A stretch of DNA of 64,000 nt from Liolophura sinensis (GCF_032854445.1 NC_088297.1:20347127-20411126), one strand, 5' to 3'; shown: positions 11,401 through 23,008, counted from the stretch's first letter. Notes: generated by a model from the sequence alone, not told the origin. Numbers and translations: made by a program.

Positions 11401-12480
11401 TAAGTATAAAGACCCATTGATTTGGAGCATTTCTGTTGTTCTTTGAACCATGGACTTGAGATCTTGCGTTAATTGTGATGACTTTAATCTGCGTCACAAG
11501 TTGCTAGTTCAAAAACTAGTTTGTCAAGGATACTCCATCAAACGCCTTTATTCTAAGTTTCTCAAAGTTTACAATGAGTATAACACTCTCGTTGGCAGGT
11601 ATGGACAGAGCATTCAGAACCTCTGGTGATCTGAATTGTGATCAACCACTTAGACGACGCTGTTATCCCTATGTACATATCTATCACGTACATGGTATTT
11701 AACAACATAGATGGCGCTGGTTGCCCAGCGTAACCGTCTATCTTGTATGTCATGTGTAATATCACAGATGGCGCCTCCTGTAGCATGAGATCTTTACAAA
11801 TTAACGCGAAAGACGTAATCGTCCGTTACTTTTGAATCACAATATTACCGGTTAGGGTCTGTAACGCTCGTCATTTTCAAACTGTATCTAATACCGCTTA
11901 ACCTGGGGCTAAGGGCCGTAAAGGTAGCCATGCTAATTACATCTGCATGATGCCTTTATGAACAGTTGCAATTAAAGCGCGACTGAGATACTTGTTTAAC
12001 TGTTATTTGACATGGAACTCATTCACGGACTACGAATTTGAATTTTGATATGGAATTCATGCCTGGAATATTCATTGTCTGCCCGGCATCATTGAAAACT
12101 GATGACCGCTTCTCTCTTGTGTGTTACCGGCTTTATTTCTTATTTGTATAGTTTCTAACATACCTTTGTCTTTGGGAGTTAGTGTTAAACGTTCTTTTGT
12201 AAATGGATCTTGCGATTATCGACTTGGAACGCCTTTTACGGACTATGAATGGTATATGAATATCGGACTTTATATATACTTATATATATAAATACAGTAA
12301 ACCTATATGTATTCGAAGTATACCTATGGTGTACAAACCTAAACCTGTAAATATACATTTACTCTCTCTGTATAGGCCTATATGTTGAGAGCCATTGTAT
12401 ATGTTTCTGTATACTGTAGTTTGGACTAAGGGATTGTAGGCTTATGGGTCTTGTTTACGTAACTAAGTACAGTAAATCTA
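11401..12480. other. No recognisable gene
   Basis: Unique AT-rich sequence. The minus-strand open frame at 11562-11786 has no motif or splice support. Confidence 0.45.
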
Positions 12481-12576
12481 TATTGGGGATTCCTCCCACT
12501 ATAACGCTTGCCTCCGTCGTATAAGTGAAATATTCTCGAGGACGACCTTAAACACGAATCAAATAAATAAATGAAT
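12481..12576 (+). mobile_element. Decayed 5'-truncated SINE
   Basis: TTCCTCCCACTATAACGCTT, then CGTCGTATAAGTGAAATATTC and CACGAATCAAATAAATAAAT, match the SINE tail with more substitutions than the younger copies. Confidence 0.82.
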
Positions 12577-14333
12577 CTATTAATATTCGAAGTATATCTG
12601 TGGTGTGTATGCTTAAACAGGTAAATATACCTCTCTTATCTAAATCATGTAGCTGAACGGACCAAATTCTATTGCAAATATATTTATTAAACAGATGTTA
12701 CATCATCATTTATAACATTATTACATACAGAATATGTATATCAAATGGTGATCCCGAATTGCCACCATACAATTTTCTTTTTTTTCAGGTGCCTTTTTCT
12801 TTTTAAAGAAAAATCGAAATAGTACTGAAGATCACATTTACAACTAACTTTTCGGGTTCTTTCATCTGAACTTTATATAGTTTATACATTTTTTTCCAGC
12901 TTTAAGTTCAGTTCACCTGCCATTGAAGCTGTCTTGTGCACGCAGCTTTTTAGGGCGTGTAAGTGAAATCACAATTACCCACGCGTAATCGGAAAAATGT
13001 AGTTGACTTGGAAATGATGGCTTGTGTAGCTGACGTTAATTTGCTTGTAATGGAAAATTAGTCAGCCGGATAATTAACATTGATTGCGTTCCTTTTTTTT
13101 CTGACGTGCATATGTATTTGTAACGCCTTATTTAACACACATTGTAACCGTACACCGTGGAGAGTGAAACCAGTGTAAATCTGAGGGTCCAGCTGTATCC
13201 AGTCATACGATATGTGAAACACAACAGAATGAATAGTAAACCAGAGCGGCAGCAACCATGTGACCAAAATAGTCACACGTAACCTTTGAAATCCGGCCTT
13301 TTTTTTTCAGGTAACCCAGACTGTAATATCCACGAAAATTAACATTTGCAGAAAAATGGAACTTTGTGCGCTCTGAAACGTACTAAAGTGTGTATCATTG
13401 GTAACACTAATCTAGCTATTAGGCCTACCAAAGTTTGAGAAAACTTCAAAGGCTGAATAGCCTTCACGACTAAATTAAATTAACTCTAAGTTACAAGGCA
13501 CAACTCTGTACATAGGACTTGGGCAATAGCTTTGTGTGGTTGGCTGAAGGCTATCACATCTACAACACGCTAAATATATGGGCGTTCGAGCAGGGCTTCA
13601 GTGTTACGCTGGGATCAGGTTTACGCCCCACTTTGATTTAAGATGAATGCTTTAAAATGAATAATCCCCCAAAAATGTGATCAGTCCTCATAGACAGACG
13701 AAGTTATATATATATATATGATTTTTTTTCCGATTTCGCACCAAATGCACTGTTTTTCGGTATATAGAGGGTAGAGGAACCCAGTGTAAATCTTTCTAGA
13801 GGAGACGTTCCGAATTTAAAAGCAGATCATTTAAACTTCCGGTCTGATATCGCGAAACATGAATCATATTTTTTTCATAAAAAATATGTACAGATGCAAG
13901 AAAGGAATTCTCAGATCAGTTGTAATGAAAATGAAAGCCCATTGTTTGGTGTTCCTATAGCAACAGGATTTTTTTTTCTTTTGCAATTTAAGACTACAAG
14001 GCTCAAAAGATAGGGGAAAAAAAAACAAAACCAAAAAAAAACAATCAACAAGCCCAAGCTGCATGTATACCTCTCCCATGACAAGTCTCTCATGGTAATG
14101 CTGTAATTAGATATGTGGTTATCCCAGAAAATTCCCTGACATCAAATCTAGGAGTAGACACGCGATAGCATGGTGAATACGGATATCAGTTGAAAGCTAT
14201 ACAATATTACCTCCAGAACTCATTGTTCAACTAGCCGAATCTTTTTGTGTGTGTAAATTGGCTATTTTTGTTCTTGTAAATTCTGAAATTAATTCATGGG
14301 GTATTTTTGTATTCGTTTCTTGTAAAATAAAAA
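12577..14333. other. No recognisable gene
   Basis: AT-rich intergenic sequence with short homopolymer runs and an (AT)n stretch near 13707. No supportable gene. Confidence 0.5.
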
Positions 14334-14569
14334 GCTAGAAGATTGTGATGTGGTGTCCTCAGACCTACATCCGCGCACGCGAGCTGTTCGTTCAACATCA
14401 TCTGCATTTACATCATCAATTTCTGAGGAGCACGTTTGCCTTCGTCAACCCGCTAGAAGATTGTGATGTGGTGTCCTCAGACCTACATCCGCGCACGCGA
14501 GCTGTTCGTTCAACATCATCTGCATTTACATCATCAATTTCTGAGGAGCACGTTTGCCTTCGTCAGCCG
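14334..14569. repeat. 118-bp direct tandem duplication
   Basis: GCTAGAAGATTGTGATGTGG begins at 14334 and again at 14452, and the two 118-bp copies are almost identical through the word CACGTTTGCCTTCGTCA. Both copies are GC-richer than their surroundings and open in one plus frame, but 118 is not a multiple of three, so the duplication does not keep frame. It may duplicate part of a former exon. No product is recognised. Confidence 0.95.
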
Positions 14570-14834
14570 TTTCTATCTCCAGATGTCACAATGCTTTATT
14601 GTGCTGAAATCGATTTTAATTTCAGTTTTCCCTAAAATACACTCAGGAACCGACACATGTTGCAGCTTATCCTGCATTGGATATGGATTGCATGATATAA
14701 TTCTCACATTTACTAAGTATACAAGATTGTAGTTCGTGCTTCAGGGTCACCAGATCAGTATGACTCGGAAAATGGTCAGCATGTGCGGTAGAGACGTATT
14801 GTCTTGACGGGAACTACTTATGAAGAGTGTTTGA

Positions 14835-14907
14835 GTATATATTTATTTGATTAATGTTTAACGCCATACTGGTTTATGACTGGAGGAAACCGGATACCAC
14901 CAAGAGT
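14835..14907 (-). mobile_element. Decayed SINE tail, minus strand
   Basis: TATTTATTTGATTAATGTTT, CGCCATACT and GGAGGAAACCGG are degenerate matches to the inverted SINE tail. No boundaries or duplication are visible. Confidence 0.6.
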
Positions 14908-14931
14908 TGGATTCGACTACGCACAAGATCT

Positions 14932-15206
14932 CACACACTCACAAAGTTAATCTGTTAATTTTCACAGAAAGTTGGGAGTGATATTAGAATGTATTCTGCT
15001 GTCGCAACAGATTATTCTGTCCAATATAACACACACTACACACTATTCTTTTAGCTGAATATAAAGATTCTATAAGACCAACAAGAAATTATGTTCAGTA
15101 TGACACATTCAGTACTACATGTATGTTGTAATAACGCAGTGCATTCTGGCATCAACAGTCAATAGATTTTCTGTTCAGATTTTAAGATTAGTTTTTTAAG
15201 TGTATA
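14932..15206. mobile_element. MITE-like repeat, copy 3
   Basis: The left end CACACTCACAAAGTTAATCTG and the right end (TATACACTTAAAAAACTAAT when inverted) form imperfect terminal inverted repeats like those of copy 2. The interior carries TTCTGTT, ATTCTGCTG and CATTCTGGCA words shared with the 2.5-kb copy. About 275 bp, non-coding. Confidence 0.6.
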
Positions 15207-15228
15207 GGCCAATGGACCTGGTACTTAC

Positions 15229-15502
15229 AGCCGGCCAGTGTGTTAACGATATGGGCCATGCGGCGAGGCCCCGCTGGACGTGTTTGAGTCACCAGTATCA
15301 CATGGAAACGGCCAGTGACGGCCTGGCGCGTAAACCACGTGTACACGTATTGTCCTAAGATGTCAACTGTATCGACATTGTAGGCGATTACGTCTGTCAT
15401 GTATCCTGTTCGAAACCCGGATTGGCGTGAGCCAATTTTCAGAACTTGAATCTGTGCTATATGCACGGGAAGTGTATATAGTTGTCGCCGAAAAAATCCC
15501 AT
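15229..15502 (-). CDS. Possible exon of an unrecognised minus-strand gene
   Basis: On the minus strand a frame is open from an ATG at 15502 (or an AG acceptor ending at 15452) to a strong GT donor (GTAAGTACC) whose first base is 15228. From the acceptor the exon would be 223 nt, 74 codons plus one base. The translation looks protein-like: mixed hydrophobic and polar composition, with TDVIAYNVDTVDILGQYVYT near its middle. The segment is more GC-rich than the flanking DNA. I recognise no family and found no partner exon. It lies head-to-head with the SLCO gene, so the two might share a promoter region. A decayed coding fragment is the alternative. Confidence 0.33.
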
Positions 15503-15654
15503 CAGATTTGCAGTATATATTGTTACAATTAGTTGTCCGGCTCATTATATAATTTTCAGAATAGTGAAATGCTGATGGACAACATATTAAGGACTTTAAT
15601 GAAACATTCTACATAAACAGATATTTTTAGTCCGTCTTCTTTTTCTCTCTGCAG

Positions 15655-15697
15655 GTGAAAGCATGACCTAGGAAGACAAATTCGCCATTAAATAAGC
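15655..15697 (+). other. Likely 5' UTR part of SLCO exon 1
   Basis: A pyrimidine-rich tract ending TTTTTCTCTCTGCAG (15640-15654) looks like a 3' splice site just before the coding start. That implies at least one upstream non-coding exon. An in-frame TAA at 15689-15691 blocks any upstream extension of the reading frame. A two-codon upstream ORF (ATG ACC TAG) lies at 15663. Confidence 0.5.
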
Positions 15698-16352
15698 ATG
15701 GAGAAAGGCTCAGAGAATAAGACGATGCTACCCCCTGTCAGCTGTGTCGAAACAAAGGAGACAACCCCGCAGAGATGTCTGAATCGGCTATCAGACATCC
15801 GTTTCTACACGGCCAGTCTTACTTTTGCCATGTTCTCCTTTTCTCTTACTTGGGGATACTTCCTGGCTTCGCTAACGACAGTCGAAAAACGGTTCGGATT
15901 TGGCAGCACGGAGACCGGGATGATTTTCGGCTGTTACGAAATCGGCCATCTCTCAATCGCCTTGTTCATTAGTCATTTTGGCAACCGCGTTCACATACCT
16001 CGGCTTTTGTCTCTGTCTTTCTTTGTACTGGGCTGCTGCTCCATCACCCTGGCCTTGCCTCACTTCTTCCTGGGACCTCTGACGATTGGCTCCGATCCTA
16101 TCACCGGTAACGCCACAGATTTTGAATCTGTGGGCGAAATCTGCCAGACTGAGTCTTCGCCCAAAGCCGATCCTCTGGTATCCGGGGACAAATGCGCAGC
16201 ATCGGAAGCGGGCGCAATTTCCGGTATTCCATATTTTGTTCTCCCGGCTATTATATTCGTCATCAAAGGGATGGCAGGAACGCCGATGAGCTGTCTTGGT
16301 GTGGCCTTCATTGATAACAATGCCAGCGAAGGCAAATCCCCACTATATATGG
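15698..16352 (+). CDS. SLCO coding exon 1
   Basis: 655 nt. Encodes the N-terminal cytoplasmic segment, the first transmembrane helices and the first large loop. It ends one base into a Gly codon (phase 1) at a GTAAGA donor. Confidence 0.9.
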
Positions 16353-19300
16353 GTAAGAAATTCATCAAAGGTAGTTCCCAATCTGTGTTTGTTAGTAGTT
16401 TTAGAAAGAGCACAAACAAATATGGTTATGAGATAAAAGACTTCTACAGGCATAGTAAAACCAGAGCGATGAAGGTGTGATAGTTTACAAATGGTCACTC
16501 GTAACCGTTAACATTCGATCTAGTTTACTTCATTTAGGGCTATATTCTAACTGTTCAAGCACCATGGTTTTTGCAGAATAAGAAAAAAATATTCAGAGAT
16601 GTAAATTGTAATATATTAGACGGCACTCGTCTAGAATGGCTGAAAGTGTTGTATTGTCGAGCACCAGACAATGAAAAACATTTAAGAGGGAACAGATTTT
16701 GACACAAGTCCAAGACCTATATTCATTGTCCAGTATCGTAATTTAGAAATTGGCCAATTTGTGCATACATATGATATTTCTATACAACTTAATTGAGCTT
16801 CCATAGTTCACATTCTTAGCTGATGTCTCTTTTTTTCTAGGTATCTGTTTTGCCGCCATTTCTCTGGGACCAACGGTTGGCTTTTTCCTCGGTGCGTGGT
16901 GCCTCCTGATGTACGAAGATCTCACAGGTAAGGGAACAGACGTTGCGTTATACATGCATATGAGTAAATTAAAAGTGAATTACACACTTTTTGGTAACAT
17001 AATGAGCATGTATAACTGATCATGTGGCTCTACCAAAATAATGTAGAAAATAATTTTCTGCCCCAGTTAAAAACGAATTGATATTATGAACAAAGCAAGT
17101 TTTCCAGTTTGCACTGATATCCCCATTTTAGGAATAGTATTGAATGCGAGCAAAGTGTCCGGATGTTCGCGTTCTCAAAAATTGGCTGACGTCCGGTTAT
17201 TTTGCAGAGCCCGCCATTACGCCATCTCACCCTCGTTGGATCGGAGCCTGGTGGCTAGGATTGCTCATGTCGGGTTCTCTGGAGATACTGACGTCATTGC
17301 CGCTTCTGCTGGTTGCCAAGAAGAGGGACAAAGTGAAAGCCTTAACAGCAGGGGAAGAGAAAGTGAAACCGCCAGTAGATGTGTACACGTGCAGAGGTGA
17401 GACAACTTTCAGAAACGTATAAAAAACAGGTTTAGTTTCTTTTTGGAACCTTTCTCGCCTAAATCATTTAATTGATTTGTGCGATTTAAGTTTTTTGCCG
17501 TAGTCAAGAACAATTCGCTTATATTAGGGCAGCCAGCGTTGTAGTGAGAGGAAACCGAGCAGAGCTCCGGGGAAACATACTTCCATCGGAGGGTTGCTGA
17601 TAGACCTTCCCACTTAAAACCCAGTTACCTTGTTATGTCTTGTAATATGATTTATGAAGTTATATTTCCTGTACTAGTAAAGCGGGTGTAGAGGGCTATT
17701 TACCGGTGGACTCCATATGTAAACATTCATTACATGTTGTTACATCTCTTTATGCTTTGGTGTTACAGGGTTAATCCAGTCTATGATTCGTATTCTGAGA
17801 AACCCGGTGTTCCTCTGTCTGACCTTGTCAGGAACGTCTGCTGTCTACGTCGTCGCCGGTTTCTTCACTTTTTTACCCAAATACCTTGAGAGTCAGTTTG
17901 GAGTCCCAGCATGGAGGGCGAACTCCATTGCAGGTGCGTGTTGTCGTGACCAGATAGAGGGTCGAAACCTTTTGACACCAATTTGTCTTTAGGTCCTTGT
18001 CTTCTCAAAGCGCACATAGGAGATCGACAGCCAATGCTTCGAGTATGTGTCGAGTTTTAAAATCCAACTCGTCGTTAATGGTACAGAAATTCCTCATTTA
18101 TCACGTGACAAAAATGTTAGGCACCTTTTGTTGGCATTAATTTCCTGATCACGTTTCTCACCGTGTCAGGGTGGCACAAGTGACCCTTCTTTCCCCAGAC
18201 TCACTTCCCCAGTCAATCATCTTCCCCGTTTGTTTACTTTCAGTAACATTTTGTGAAACTTTTTCAGATGCGGATGCTATAGTAAATGTTACAAAAAAAC
18301 TTTTTCTGACAGATCATTGGTACACCAGGACTCTTTTTGCCGTTAGCGATGAAAGAGTTCGAGCGCGAAACTCCCCTTCTATGACATCATTGGTCTTACT
18401 GTAATTTCTCGTTTTGCTAATCCAAATCATAAAACATACTCTCATGTTGTAAACCAATATTCTAGATTTCTTCTCTTTAAAACAGTGACTGCTGTATTTG
18501 ACACCTTAGACAAGAATGAAGTTGATAGAAAATTAAAATTGATTTGGTTTCAAGAATGGTTCAAAACGATGGTGCAGTATTGTCTTGAATGCTTCCCCAG
18601 GTTTAGTCAGCGGCTTCGCAGCAGGCCTTGGGTCGATTGTAGGGGGCGCTCTTGTCACCAAGCTCAAACTACGCTTCAGGACAACTCTCCTGCTGTGCAT
18701 GATCTCGATGTGCATATCATTGCCCACAATGTTGTCCGGTATGCTGATGGGATGTGACAACGTCAACCTCATTACCTCCAACTTATCCATGAGGTAAGTT
18801 CATCTTCTCTTAATCTTTGTCTGAACAGTTAGAATGAAACAGTAAAACCGTATGTGAAGTAAGCGGGAAATCTTCCCCGCGTAATGTAACTTTGGTCTAA
18901 GCTGGGTAGCCTGTTGCTGATTCCAGCCTCGGCGGTGACTGGTGAAGTAGTACCCATGGATTACAAGAGAACGGTGGGCAATCCAGATTGTACCCGAATA
19001 ACCATTGCGTGGGAAAAGCTAACTCAGTGTAGTGTACTAAATGCTGTTACATGTATCTTCAAATATATGTCAACAGCATTAAAGTTACGAAGGTAGTGAA
19101 GTACGCAAAGTGATGTCGTTGGGCTTATTTTTTGGGTTGGGTGGTGGGGGGGGGTCTTTTTGTAGTCCGTAAAAATTCATTTAATTTAATATTATGTTGA
19201 AATTCTGGAGCCTCGTACCAATGCGGTCATTGTGAAGGCCTGTCAGGTTTTCTCCTACAACAATGCTGGCCGCAGTCGTATAAATGAAATATTCGTGATT

Positions 19301-22300
19301 ACGGCATGAAATACAAATGAAATAAAAATAATAAATGTTGAATTTGGGATGATCTACAGTCAGACATGCCCACGTCATGAAGTAAACAGTTCGAATTGTG
19401 GGTAGAACAATACGTCCGTTGTTCAATCCAGATTCGACTGATGCCTAAGACTTTCATAATATTAATCTCAGTACTACATGGCTTGGCACTCAGTATAAGA
19501 GGAACGGACCGAATACTGATTGGCCCGGTGTCAGTATAATGTGATTGGGTGGGGGTGTCATGTCTGGTATCTTGGGCATGGCGTTCCAGAAAGGCATCGC
19601 ATTAAGTATGCTGGCATAGGGTTCGGCCTGGTACGATTAAGGAAACACCGTCGTCAAGGGACCGAAATAAGTTGAAAGAAACGTTAAGCCCTAATCAGAA
19701 AACACTAAGACAAACAAAAATACTAAATAGGCTTTCAGGGTAATCTCAGCTACGTTTGAAAAATTAGCGCATTATGGTCTGTTTTTCTTTTGTTTTGTTT
19801 TGTTTTTTTAGCCCGGGTGTCAACAGCACATGCTCCAGCGCATGCGCATGTTCCGACACTGAGTACTATCCAGTGTGTGACCCGGTCACCGGAAACTCGT
19901 ACCTCTCGCCTTGTCACGCGGGATGTCAGTCACATGATCTAGTGGAGGTTGCAGGAGAAAAGGTATTGCATCAAAGCAATGACGTTGTGATTCCAGGGAC
20001 TTCGCCAAGTGCAAATATGAAGCCTGTTATAAATTTTAGTTATGGTAAATCAGTATATCTTCCAGTAGAAAGGCAGTATGCATTTGTTCATGTGTTTGAA
20101 AGTGCATCTGTAAGTGCATGGTAATGTTTCAATCTTCATACTTCTGTATGCTATCGTGCAAAACTTAATATTCAGTTCATGACATCCGAAATTTCCCATC
20201 AGCAGGGTCCAAAAAAGTTATTTATTTCAGAATTGCAATTTGTTTCGAAAGAGAGGTTATCTCCCCTTGATTCCGAATTCAGTCTGGTGTGTCTGTTTCA
20301 GATGTTTACGTCCTGCACATGTACGTCCGGTGGTAACGCCACCCTGGGACTGTGTCCGCGGGACTGTGGGGTCCTCATCCCTTACGCTATCATCTTCATT
20401 GTCTTCACCTTCGCTCAGAGTCTGTTGACAGCCCCAGGCCTGATACTCACCATGAGGTAAGCAGCTCTTGAAATTTGCGGCCGCTAAAAAAAAATTCCGA
20501 CGACACTTCAACTGCATTTTTAAAAAGGCTTAAGACAACAAATAATACAATTACTCCACATATTTCCCTGCACAGCCTACAGAAAAGTGTTATTATATCG
20601 CCACTGTACCCAATTAAATTGTCTCGATTCCATCCGTCAGCAGTTTTTTGTTTAACCATTATCAAGCAACACATCAGAGAATTGCGTAATTCGACGTAAC
20701 AGCTTCCGATGACACGTGATTCGTTGTCGAACAAATCACAACTCCAAGTAAAACGCATTGTTTTCGCGCTAAAAAAACCTGGAATGAATATTTCAACCTT
20801 ATCCGCACGAATCCACACAGACATACACTACAGCTGAGTTTACCTTATATAGCTATTATTTTAGTTTTGTGAATTAGGATTCCAAATCGTAAGAGTTATA
20901 TTTTGCCGCAACATTGACCAGACAAGAAGTGAGGATGCTTTTTGGGCCTTGTGCATAAGTCTCTGTCGTGATGAGCACGACTCGCGTTGATATCTTTCAG
21001 CCCTTGGCGCATTGTTAAAGATTTAATTGTTTGCGATTTTTGATCTTTACATGCATATACGATAAAAAGGAAATAGGAGTAAAATGTTTCTTTAATAAGA
21101 GCATAATCTGTGGTAGTAGTGACAAACTGATTACGTAGGTGAGTGCATGGCGATCTAAAACCCTCTGATTTGTTGGTAGGCCTACATGTTTGTCTACCCT
21201 GGTAACTGTATATTAAATGAAAAATGTAATTGCGATCATCACTCTTTCTTGGACTGGTCGTGCTCGTTAATGTGAATTTTATCTTTTCCCGTTTTCCGTA
21301 ACTTACGTATTCACATTATTGCTGCAAAGAGTTGCCGTCGCGAGTTCAGCTCAGGCCAGATTTTACGTCGGATGCCGAATGCCGCCGCTAATTTTGAGGG
21401 CTGGGTAGGTGGTAGGGAACGAGACGAATGAGGTTGCGTATTCGAATCCAGTTTGAATCTTCATGTGGGGATATCAAATTTTTTTAATAATATCATCTTT
21501 TTAATAATAATTCTTTTAATGTAAAAAGTTCATTTAGTTATAATTATTACAATTTACAATTACTATATAAAATTTTCAGTCGAGATATTTTGGGATGTCC
21601 AGTGGTTTTCATGACCAATTCAGCACAATAAACTTAACTACTGAAATATTCTTGAATATGGCTGAAAATCTGAATCAGATAAATATATTAATGGGAGAAA
21701 TAAGAAAGTCATTTTCTCACATAATGAGCAATGGACTCTGTTCTATAAGAATAAAAATATTCCACCATCCTGATGTGTCGGAAGGTCTGTCAGCAACCTG
21801 TGGATGGTCGTGGGTTTTCCCCGGTCTCTGCCTGGCTTCCTTCCACCATAATGCTGGCCGCCATCGTATGAGTGAAATATTCCTGAATGCAGCCTAAAAT
21901 ACCAATCAGATAAATAAGTTCCGGCATCCTTTTACAAGAAGACGGCTTTCTGATACGACCCAAATAATACTGACCATAAATCTGAAGTTGTAAGTTAATG
22001 CAACAATCAATCATTCCATTCACCCTTCGATCGATCAGTAAATTCTTTCCTTCCTTAGGTGTGTGAAGAAGAGTGACAAAGCCCTGGCCGTGGGAATAGC
22101 CGGCTGTATTGTGTCCATATTGGGTAAGTACAATTTGGTATGTGCATTTGACGTATTCATTATAGCAGGATCTGTATTAAACAGCAGGCAATACACACTC
22201 TGAAACTGCCTGGTAGTAAATGGAGAAATATTACCAATATTATTCTGTAAATGCTGTTACATGTATTTCGCGCGCTCTGACGTTGGTTGTGGAGGGCAAT

Positions 22301-23008
22301 CATTGGCTGAACAAAATTTTGCCTAACCCAACGTCAGAGCAATCTGAAACCATCACAACATGGCGCCTTGGAAGTTTGATACGCAGCAAAAGTGACTGTG
22401 TTGAAAACAAGAATGGTACCGCCGGTGAATAGTACCGCTGAAACACTACAGATGTGTTGTAGTGAAACATGCGAATTGAGCAAATAGCGGCCTGGTAGAT
22501 AATATATTGTCATTTCGGTTATAATGAAGTTAACTATTCACAGGTTTTGTTGAGCCATGACTTTGTGTTACAAATATTGAATTTTTTGGTGTCACCTCTT
22601 GAAATGTCGGCTCTGTTGCTTGCAGGTTGGATCATGGCTCCACTGGTGTATGGTATCGTGATCGACTCCGCATGCGCACTCTGGCAGACGACGTGTGGTT
22701 CCGAGGAGAAAGGCACCTGTTGGCTGTACCACAACGGCGACTTTCGCATCAAATTCCATGGACTCACTCTGGGTTTTGGCCTCTCCTGTCTGATGTTCTT
22801 CTTTTTTGCATTTAGATTCAGTCGAGGTAAAAACTTTGACGAGGATAACGATGAGGAAAGGACTAATCGAACCTCTGGAGAGGACAGTTCGAATTGCAAT
22901 ATGGTGGACTGTGGCGAAGGCATCTGCGATGGACAAAACGAGTCTGTGCCACTGAGACAAGTAAATCCCCCAAACGACAGCCAAAATAACAACCAAAATG
23001 TTCTCTAG
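15698..23008 (+). CDS. Solute carrier organic anion transporter (SLCO/OATP family), nine coding exons, complete
   Basis: Multi-pass plasma-membrane transporter expected to carry amphipathic organic anions. Coding exons: 15698-16352, 16841-16927, 17208-17396, 17769-17933, 18601-18793, 19812-19962, 20302-20456, 22059-22123 and 22626-23008. All introns are GT-AG. Together they give 2043 nt, 680 codons plus TAG, with every junction in frame. That is the usual family length of about 650-720 residues. Exon 1 gives the first transmembrane helices ([15 protein letters not shown], then FGFGSTETG). Exon 3 carries the OATP family signature ([13 protein letters not shown]). Exon 6 encodes a Kazal-like cysteine-rich extracellular loop ([21 protein letters not shown]). 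The last exon ends the helices and adds an acidic, Asn-rich cytoplasmic tail. The start is the first ATG after an in-frame stop. SINE copies sit in introns 3, 5 and 7. I cannot assign an SLCO subfamily. Confidence 0.93.
16841..16927 (+). CDS. SLCO coding exon 2
   Basis: 87 nt after a TTTTTTTCTAG acceptor. Encodes [20 protein letters not shown] and the following residues, a glycine-rich helix typical of the family. Phase 1 to phase 1; donor GTAAGG. Confidence 0.9.
17208..17396 (+). CDS. SLCO coding exon 3 with OATP signature
   Basis: 189 nt after a TTATTTTGCAG acceptor. Encodes the RWIGAWW signature and the next helix, then a basic cytoplasmic loop rich in Lys and Glu. Donor GTGAGA; phase 1 to phase 1. 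Confidence 0.92.
17488..17612 (-). mobile_element. Decayed SINE in SLCO intron 3, minus strand
   Basis: GCCGTAGTCAAGAACAATTC, GGCAGCCAGCGTTGTAGTGA and GGAAACCGAGCAGAGC are the inverted SINE tail with many substitutions. It is followed by part of the middle section (GACCTTCCCACTTA). Confidence 0.8.
17769..17933 (+). CDS. SLCO coding exon 4
   Basis: 165 nt after a GGTGTTACAG acceptor. Encodes the [14 protein letters not shown] helix and the [14 protein letters not shown] motif, both strongly OATP-like. Donor GTGCGT; phase 1 to phase 1. Confidence 0.92.
17997..18600. other. SLCO intron 4, most of its length: no feature
   Basis: Intronic DNA between exons 4 and 5. The 77-codon open frame at 18171-18404 lacks splice or motif support. 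Confidence 0.6.
18601..18793 (+). CDS. SLCO coding exon 5
   Basis: 193 nt after a GCTTCCCCAG acceptor. Encodes the [20 protein letters not shown] helix-loop and a further helix ending in GMLMGCDN. It ends in phase 2 at a GTAAGT donor. Confidence 0.9.
19203..19335 (+). mobile_element. Decayed SINE in SLCO intron 5, plus strand
   Basis: CCTCGTACCAATGCGGTCAT, ACAATGCTGGCCGCAGTCGT, ATAAATGAAATATTCGTGAT and TACGGCATGAAATACAAATG match the SINE with several internal gaps. Confidence 0.82.
19812..19962 (+). CDS. SLCO coding exon 6, Kazal-like domain
   Basis: 151 nt after a T-rich acceptor (TTTTTTTAG). Encodes the Kazal-like extracellular domain with regularly spaced cysteines (C-x3-C-x-C, then YYPVCDP and SPCHAGCQ). 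Ends in phase 0 at a GTATTG donor. Confidence 0.9.
20302..20456 (+). CDS. SLCO coding exon 7
   Basis: 155 nt after a CTGTTTCAG acceptor. Completes the cysteine loop ([16 protein letters not shown]) and encodes the next helix ([18 protein letters not shown]). Ends in phase 2 at a GTAAGC donor. Confidence 0.9.
20457..21782. other. SLCO intron 7, 5' part: no feature
   Basis: AT-rich intronic sequence with no exon-like open frame or repeat end recognised. The minus-strand 125-codon frame (20447-20824) overlaps the exon 7 donor and is a shadow. Confidence 0.6.
21783..21917 (+). mobile_element. 5'-truncated SINE in SLCO intron 7
   Basis: GGTCTGTCAGCAACCTGTGG, TGGTCGTGGGTTTTCCCCGG, ATAATGCTGGCCGCCATCGT and ACCAATCAGATAAATAAG match the middle and tail of the SINE family. 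The tRNA head is absent. Confidence 0.88.
22059..22123 (+). CDS. SLCO coding exon 8
   Basis: 65 nt after a TTCCTTCCTTAG acceptor. Encodes [20 protein letters not shown], the conserved loop and helix where the family has a K..A.G motif. Donor GTAAGT, phase 1. Confidence 0.9.
22626..23008 (+). CDS. SLCO coding exon 9 with C-terminal tail
   Basis: 383 nt after a GTTGCTTGCAG acceptor. Encodes the [19 protein letters not shown] motif and the [13 protein letters not shown] cysteine pair, which are typical OATP C-terminal features. The last helix follows, then an Asp/Glu- and Asn-rich cytoplasmic tail ending at TAG. Confidence 0.92.

Noticed and set aside
20257-20824. Minus-strand open frames across SLCO exon 7
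   Set aside because: Shadows of the transporter exon and its intron on the opposite strand.
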